In this document: in pieces, positions 14,621 through 17,664 of the stretch
Numbering within the stretch: the first letter of the stretch is position 1
Layout of the letters: each line of letters begins with the position of its first letter
Source of the DNA: an uncultured Collinsella sp.
GTDB taxonomy: Bacteria; Actinomycetota; Coriobacteriia; Coriobacteriales; Coriobacteriaceae
Assembly: GCA_937989795.1 (NCBI GenBank)
Contig: CALKBB010000316.1
Location: 1 to 17,664 of the forward strand
Direction of reading: 5' to 3'
Length of the DNA stretch: 17,664 nucleotides
Program-made: the position numbers and the translations under genes
Notes under the pieces: model-generated
What the model was told of the DNA's origin: nothing
Databases searched by the model: none
The model's input: only the letters and a program-made list of their open reading frames with translations

Positions 14621-14750
14621 CCCCATTGTTCGGAAAACCATTGCCCCCGACAAAGCCTTTACAGAATGCCGTGGCTCCAAAGCGCGCCCGCATCGATGCT
14701 TCGCCTGCGCTAAACTGGAAGGCACGTACGCGATTACGAGAGGAGCCCGC

Positions 14751-15434
14751 ATGGAGGCTTACAAGCAAGAGTTCATCAAGTTTATGGTCGAGTCCGACGT
14801 CCTTAAGTTCGGCAGCTTTACGCTCAAGAGCGGCCGTCAGTCCCCGTTCTTTATGAACGCCGGTGCTTACGTGACGGGCTATCAACTCAAGAAGCTGGGC
14901 GAGTATTACGCCCAGGCCATCCACGATAACTTTGGCGACGACTTTGACGTGCTGTTTGGACCGGCCTACAAGGGTATTCCGCTGGCCGTCGTGACCGCAA
15001 TTGCCTACCACGAGCTGTACGGCAAGGAGGTCAAGTACTGCTGCGACCGCAAGGAGGCCAAGGACCACGGTGCCGACAAGGGCAACCTGCTGGGCTATGA
15101 GCCTCAGGACGGCGACCGCGTGGTCATGGTCGAGGACGTCACCACCAGCGGTAAGTCCATCGACGAGACCTATCCCAAGGTTAAGGCTGCTGCCGATGTC
15201 GAGATCAAGGGCCTGATCGTGTCCCTCAACCGCATGGAGGTCGGCAAGGGCGGCGTGACCACCGCTCAGAAGGAGATCGAGGCCAAGTACGGTTTCCCCG
15301 TTGCGAGCATCGTTTCCATGGCCGAGGTCGTCGAGACCCTCTACAACCACGAGATCGACGGCAAGGTCGTCATCGATGACGAACTCAAGACCGCCATCGA
15401 CGCCTACTACGAGCAGTACGGAGCTCGGGAGTAG
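14751..15434 (+). CDS. pyrE: Orotate phosphoribosyltransferase
   Basis: The 227-residue enzyme makes OMP from orotate and PRPP in pyrimidine synthesis and acts as a dimer in the cytoplasm. The PRPP-binding motif VVMVEDVTTSGKS is at residues 124-136. FGPAYKGIPLA (69-79), typical of this group, and the flexible catalytic loop KEAKDHGADKG (101-111) are in place, as is the substrate-contacting FTLKSGRQSPFF near the N-terminus. The ATG at 14751 follows GAGGAG. The protein is a little longer than the ~210-residue enterobacterial PyrE, as usual for the bacterial group with this loop. It is divergent from mgtA and followed by two hairpins, so it appears to be a single-gene unit and not part of a pyr operon here. 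Confidence 0.95.
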   Translation: MEAYKQEFIKFMVESDVLKFGSFTLKSGRQSPFFMNAGAYVTGYQLKKLGEYYAQAIHDNFGDDFDVLFGPAYKGIPLAVVTAIAYHELYGKEVKYCCDRKEAKDHGADKGNLLGYEPQDGDRVVMVEDVTTSGKSIDETYPKVKAAADVEIKGLIVSLNRMEVGKGGVTTAQKEIEAKYGFPVASIVSMAEVVETLYNHEIDGKVVIDDELKTAIDAYYEQYGARE

Positions 15435-15461
15435 TTACGGCGTTTTACCAAACGCCGTAAC
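15434..15461 (+). terminator. Hairpin overlapping the pyrE stop codon
   Basis: GTTACGGCGTTT (15434-15445) and AAACGCCGTAAC (15450-15461) form a perfect 12-base stem with a TACC loop, starting at the last base of the TAG. No T-run follows, so it may protect the mRNA 3' end more than terminate. Confidence 0.55.
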
Positions 15462-15503
15462 CGGCCGACGCTGCGCGCCGCCCAGGGCGACAATTTGTCA
15501 TTC

Positions 15504-15545
15504 AAAAGGCGAGGCATGACCAGAAGGTCAATGCCTCGCCTTTTT
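15504..15545. terminator. Bidirectional intrinsic terminator between pyrE and the RpiR gene
   Basis: AAAAGGCGAGGCAT (15504-15517) pairs with ATGCCTCGCCTTTT (15531-15544); an inner GACC/GGTC pair adds four more base pairs with a bulge. It has a T5 tail on the plus strand and an A-run that gives T4 on the minus strand. A further imperfect inverted pair, CCAGGGCGACAA (15482-15493) with TTGTTCGCCCTGG (15555-15567), encloses the whole. Confidence 0.85.
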
Positions 15546-15609
15546 CATGCCAACTTGTTCGCCCTGGACGTCGCTCGCTGTCGTTGCAAAAACATCGGCG
15601 TTGCCGGAG

Positions 15610-15665
15610 TAGTCATTGGGGACGTTCTTGTTTGACTAGTCGTTTAAGAACGTCCCCAATGACTA
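15610..15665. repeat. Head-to-head GGGGACGTTCTT repeat with 20-bp perfect arms
   Basis: Arms 15610-15629 and 15646-15665 are perfect 20-base inverted copies of TAGTCATTGGGGACGTTCTT. The loop contains the palindrome GACTAGTC (15634-15641). It is a double, inverted form of the repeat core seen at 27, 8392 and 9650, with TTGACT/AGTC arms replacing ACTCATT. Confidence 0.8.
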
Positions 15666-15711
15666 GTCATCCACGCTCGTTAGATATGCGTCCAAAAATC
15701 CGCGCTCGTCG

Positions 15712-16566
15712 CTACTTGAGCCCCGGGAGGCGGGTGTAGGGAAACGAGCGCTCCAGGAATTCGGAGCAGTGGGCGTAGTCTTTGGCGAAGTAGCTACTGT
15801 AAAGCGAATCGAGCACGTATTGCACGGCGATGTGGCTCGCGAACTGCGTGATGCGATGCGTCATGCTCTCGTGGTCGCTCACCGTAAGGTAGGCGGCAAA
15901 GCCGGGGTGAATGCGCGCGCAATAAGGCGTGCCGATGACGATGACCGGGACATGCCGACTGCTGAGGATCGGCAAGATGTCCTTGAGGTTGGGGGCAAGG
16001 CCGCTGTAGGAGATGACGATTGCCACATGGTCGGGGTCCGAGGCGAGCGCCGTGCGCACCTGGGCCTCGACACCGTCGTGGCACGTTGCGCTTTTGCCGG
16101 CGGAGAGCAGGCGGTCGCGGAACATTCCCGCTGGATAGAGGTTGTGCGAGCCCGTGTAGATGTCGACCTGTCGGGCGTTCGCGATGAGCTTGGCGGCGTG
16201 GTCAAGCTGCGTGGGGTCGAGCAGCTCCTGCGTTTCGGCCAGCGTGGTCTGATAAAGCCCCTCCATACGCTCCATAACCTGCGCGGGGCTGGACGTAGCA
16301 TCAAAGGGAAAGTTGATGTCCACGTCGCGGCGGTTTCCCGCCTCGGTTGCCAAGCGAATAAGCTCGACCTTGAGATCCTTGAAGCCTTCGAGACCGAGCT
16401 TTTTGCAAAAACGGTGTACGCTCGCGACCGAAACGTTGGTGCGCGCGGCAAATTCCTTAATAGAAAGTCCGCGGATGTCCTGACCGATGACAAGGGCTGC
16501 AATGCCGAGCTGTTGCTCGGTGGGGGTGAGGCCCTGCGTTTCGGTGATCTTGCGTTTGATATCCAT
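15712..16566 (-). CDS. MurR/RpiR family transcriptional regulator
   Basis: From the ATG at 16566 (GGGAG a few bases upstream) the protein is 284 residues, normal for the family. The N-terminal RpiR helix-turn-helix covers about 1-75, with LSIKEFAARTNVSVASVHRF (34-53) as the DNA-reading part. A SIS sugar-phosphate-binding domain covers about 120-255, including VDIYTGSHNLYPAG (134-147) and VIVISYSGL-type residues (182-190). Such proteins sense phosphosugars and control uptake and breakdown genes. It lies 42 bases after the glycoside hydrolase gene on the same strand, so the two are probably co-transcribed or the regulator is autoregulated through the dyad at 16586-16624. It could also control the PTS block, but nothing in the sequence proves that. 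An upstream in-frame start at 16596 would lie in the dyad and is less likely. Confidence 0.9.
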   Translation of the reverse strand: MDIKRKITETQGLTPTEQQLGIAALVIGQDIRGLSIKEFAARTNVSVASVHRFCKKLGLEGFKDLKVELIRLATEAGNRRDVDINFPFDATSSPAQVMERMEGLYQTTLAETQELLDPTQLDHAAKLIANARQVDIYTGSHNLYPAGMFRDRLLSAGKSATCHDGVEAQVRTALASDPDHVAIVISYSGLAPNLKDILPILSSRHVPVIVIGTPYCARIHPGFAAYLTVSDHESMTHRITQFASHIAVQYVLDSLYSSYFAKDYAHCSEFLERSFPYTRLPGLK

Positions 16567-16585
16567 GCGAACTCCCACACTCGCC

Positions 16586-16624
16586 AAACCTGCCAAAAAG
16601 GGACAGGTTTATTTTGGCAGGTTT
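16586..16624. promoter_or_regulatory. 13-bp perfect inverted repeat at the hydrolase-RpiR junction
   Basis: AAACCTGCCAAAA (16586-16598) and TTTTGGCAGGTTT (16612-16624) are separated by 13 bases. The right arm encodes the last residues of the hydrolase, and the left lies about 20 bases before the RpiR start. It could be an RpiR operator, an attenuator or a weak terminator on the minus strand. Confidence 0.6.
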
Positions 16625-17664
16625 TGCCCGCAAAGGGTAACGGGGCCGAGGATGCCGCTGGGGGCGACGGGCTCGGTGAGGCCGAAGATGTCGGGGATCG
16701 TATGGTCGAGCGTGTTGATGACGTCGATCGCGAGCTCATGCGCACCGGCGGAAAGTGCGCCGGCGGCAAAACGATAGGGCGGGCAGATGCGTGTGCCGAG
16801 CGAGCGTCCATCGAGCGTGAGCGTTGCGGTTTCGTAGACGTCTCCCAGGTCGATCGTGGCGTCGATGCAATCGTTGGCCAGCTCAAACGACGCATGATAT
16901 CGGTAGGTGCCGCAGGTGCCGGTGAACAGATCGGCCGTAAGGTCGCCCAGGTGTTTGAGCTCTTGTGCTTCACCAAAGGTGCCATTGCTGCCGGCAGGGG
17001 AGAGGGCAACGGTCCATGGGCCTTCGATGCGCAGGCCGAGCGATGTATCAGCGTCGATTACGCCGTCTCCGGGCGCATCCTCGTTGCTCGCTTGCAAAAC
17101 AACGATGCAGCTCTCGAAGGGTGCGAGCTCCAGCGCACCGTCAAACGCAACGGGCTCGGCACCGTTTAGCAGGTCGAGCCGCGTGCCGCAAAGGCACTCG
17201 CCTGTCGCAAGTGCAACCGTGCAGTCGATGCGCTCGCGTGGGTGCTCGTTGACGAGCATAATGTAGGTCTCGCCCGCCCGCTCGTAGCGAAGTGCACGTA
17301 GCCAAGGCTGCGGTACGTCAGGCACAACAGTCTGCAGTCCCGCGCTTGCAAGCGCGCGGGCAACATCGGCGAGCGGCGTTGCGACGAGCCCTCCCAGCTC
17401 GACCGCGCCATCGGAATCGTAGAATGCGCCGGGCACCTCGTCGACGGCAAGCACCATAACGCCTGCATCCGTCATGTATCTCGCCGCCTTTGCCGTCTCC
17501 GTGCCAATAAACGTAGCACCGGGCATAACAAATGCCTGGTAGTGGCAGTTGTTAACACCAAGCAATCCATCGGCAATCGAAACCTTGTAGCGGCTCTTGT
17601 CCTCAAAAGCCTCGGCGGGCACAAAATCAAAGTCTATCTGCGCGCGCGTGAGCTCTGCCGCCAC
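16609..17664 (-). CDS. Glycoside hydrolase, C-terminal part (GH106-like), 5' end outside the window
   Basis: At least 351 residues are read, and the frame is open to the window edge, so the catalytic N-terminal part is missing. The visible portion begins with a DFDFVPAEAF segment and an alpha/beta region with ARYMTDAGVMVLAVDEVP. It then has a beta-rich stretch and ends in a galactose-binding-like sandwich: GPWTVAL, TGTCGTYRYHASFEL, IDLGDVYETATLTLDG and a VINTLDH segment. This order matches the C-terminal half of GH106-type alpha-L-rhamnosidases and related large hydrolases, and the ligand-binding domain of GH2 enzymes is a fallback reading. Whether it is secreted cannot be judged without the start. 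It lies 42 bases upstream of the RpiR regulator, implying a sugar-controlled unit. Family call moderate; substrate unknown. Confidence 0.65.
   Translation of the reverse strand: MAAELTRAQIDFDFVPAEAFEDKSRYKVSIADGLLGVNNCHYQAFVMPGATFIGTETAKAARYMTDAGVMVLAVDEVPGAFYDSDGAVELGGLVATPLADVARALASAGLQTVVPDVPQPWLRALRYERAGETYIMLVNEHPRERIDCTVALATGECLCGTRLDLLNGAEPVAFDGALELAPFESCIVVLQASNEDAPGDGVIDADTSLGLRIEGPWTVALSPAGSNGTFGEAQELKHLGDLTADLFTGTCGTYRYHASFELANDCIDATIDLGDVYETATLTLDGRSLGTRICPPYRFAAGALSAGAHELAIDVINTLDHTIPDIFGLTEPVAPSGILGPVTLCGQNLPK

Noticed and set aside
15610..15665. CRISPR-like repeat pair
   Set aside because: There are only two copies, they are inverted, and there is no array, regular spacers or cas gene.
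15769..17169. Plus-strand frame opposite the RpiR and hydrolase genes
   Set aside because: It spans two well-supported minus-strand genes and their junction and has no recognisable domain.

Overview
The window looks like chromosomal DNA from a gut Coriobacteriia bacterium, most likely Collinsella or a close relative. Four things point there: a GC-rich, codon-biased genome; a membrane-embedded LuxR-type regulator of the kind common in this class; a phosphotransferase-based sugar economy; and recurring short palindromes built around a GGGGACGTACTT or GGGGACGTTCTT core. This assignment rests on style and memory, not on a database match.

Layout. Positions 1-1774 hold an AT-richer, stand-alone AAA/DUF4143 ATPase. 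Positions 1775-8641 and onward hold a carbohydrate block. On the minus strand are a DUF1593 (Sde182-type nucleoside-hydrolase-like) protein and an alpha/beta-hydrolase esterase, separated by a large nested palindrome. A 490-base regulatory region, dense in GTAAAC half-sites, divides them from a plus-strand PTS EIIBC permease, a DUF4038 glycoside hydrolase, a hydrolase remnant and a ROK-type sugar kinase. Positions 9554-9867 are a repeat-bearing gap that ends in a run of twelve G residues just before a membrane LuxR-family regulator (9868-11412). A convergent MgtA-type Mg2+ P-type ATPase follows (14313 down to 11545), with an unusual leader that includes a 23-residue peptide ORF. pyrE is divergent from it. 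A terminator and a head-to-head palindrome follow, then, on the minus strand, a MurR/RpiR regulator just downstream of a large glycoside hydrolase that runs off the window end.

How it may work together (inference). None of the hydrolases complete enough to judge has an obvious signal peptide. The PTS permease would bring in a phosphorylated di- or oligosaccharide, and the DUF4038 hydrolase, esterase and DUF1593 protein would trim it in the cytoplasm. The ROK kinase would phosphorylate the non-phosphorylated sugar released. The GH106-like hydrolase beside an RpiR regulator suggests a second glycan-use locus. The families (apiosidase-like, rhamnosidase-like, esterase) are in keeping with plant cell-wall or pectic side chains, but no substrate can be read from the sequence.

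The most unusual signals are the leader ORF plus long-range complementary arms upstream of mgtA, the poly(G)12 tract at the start of the membrane LuxR gene, the 105-base nested palindrome at 3402-3506, and a DUF1593 protein that seems to lack its metal-binding aspartates.
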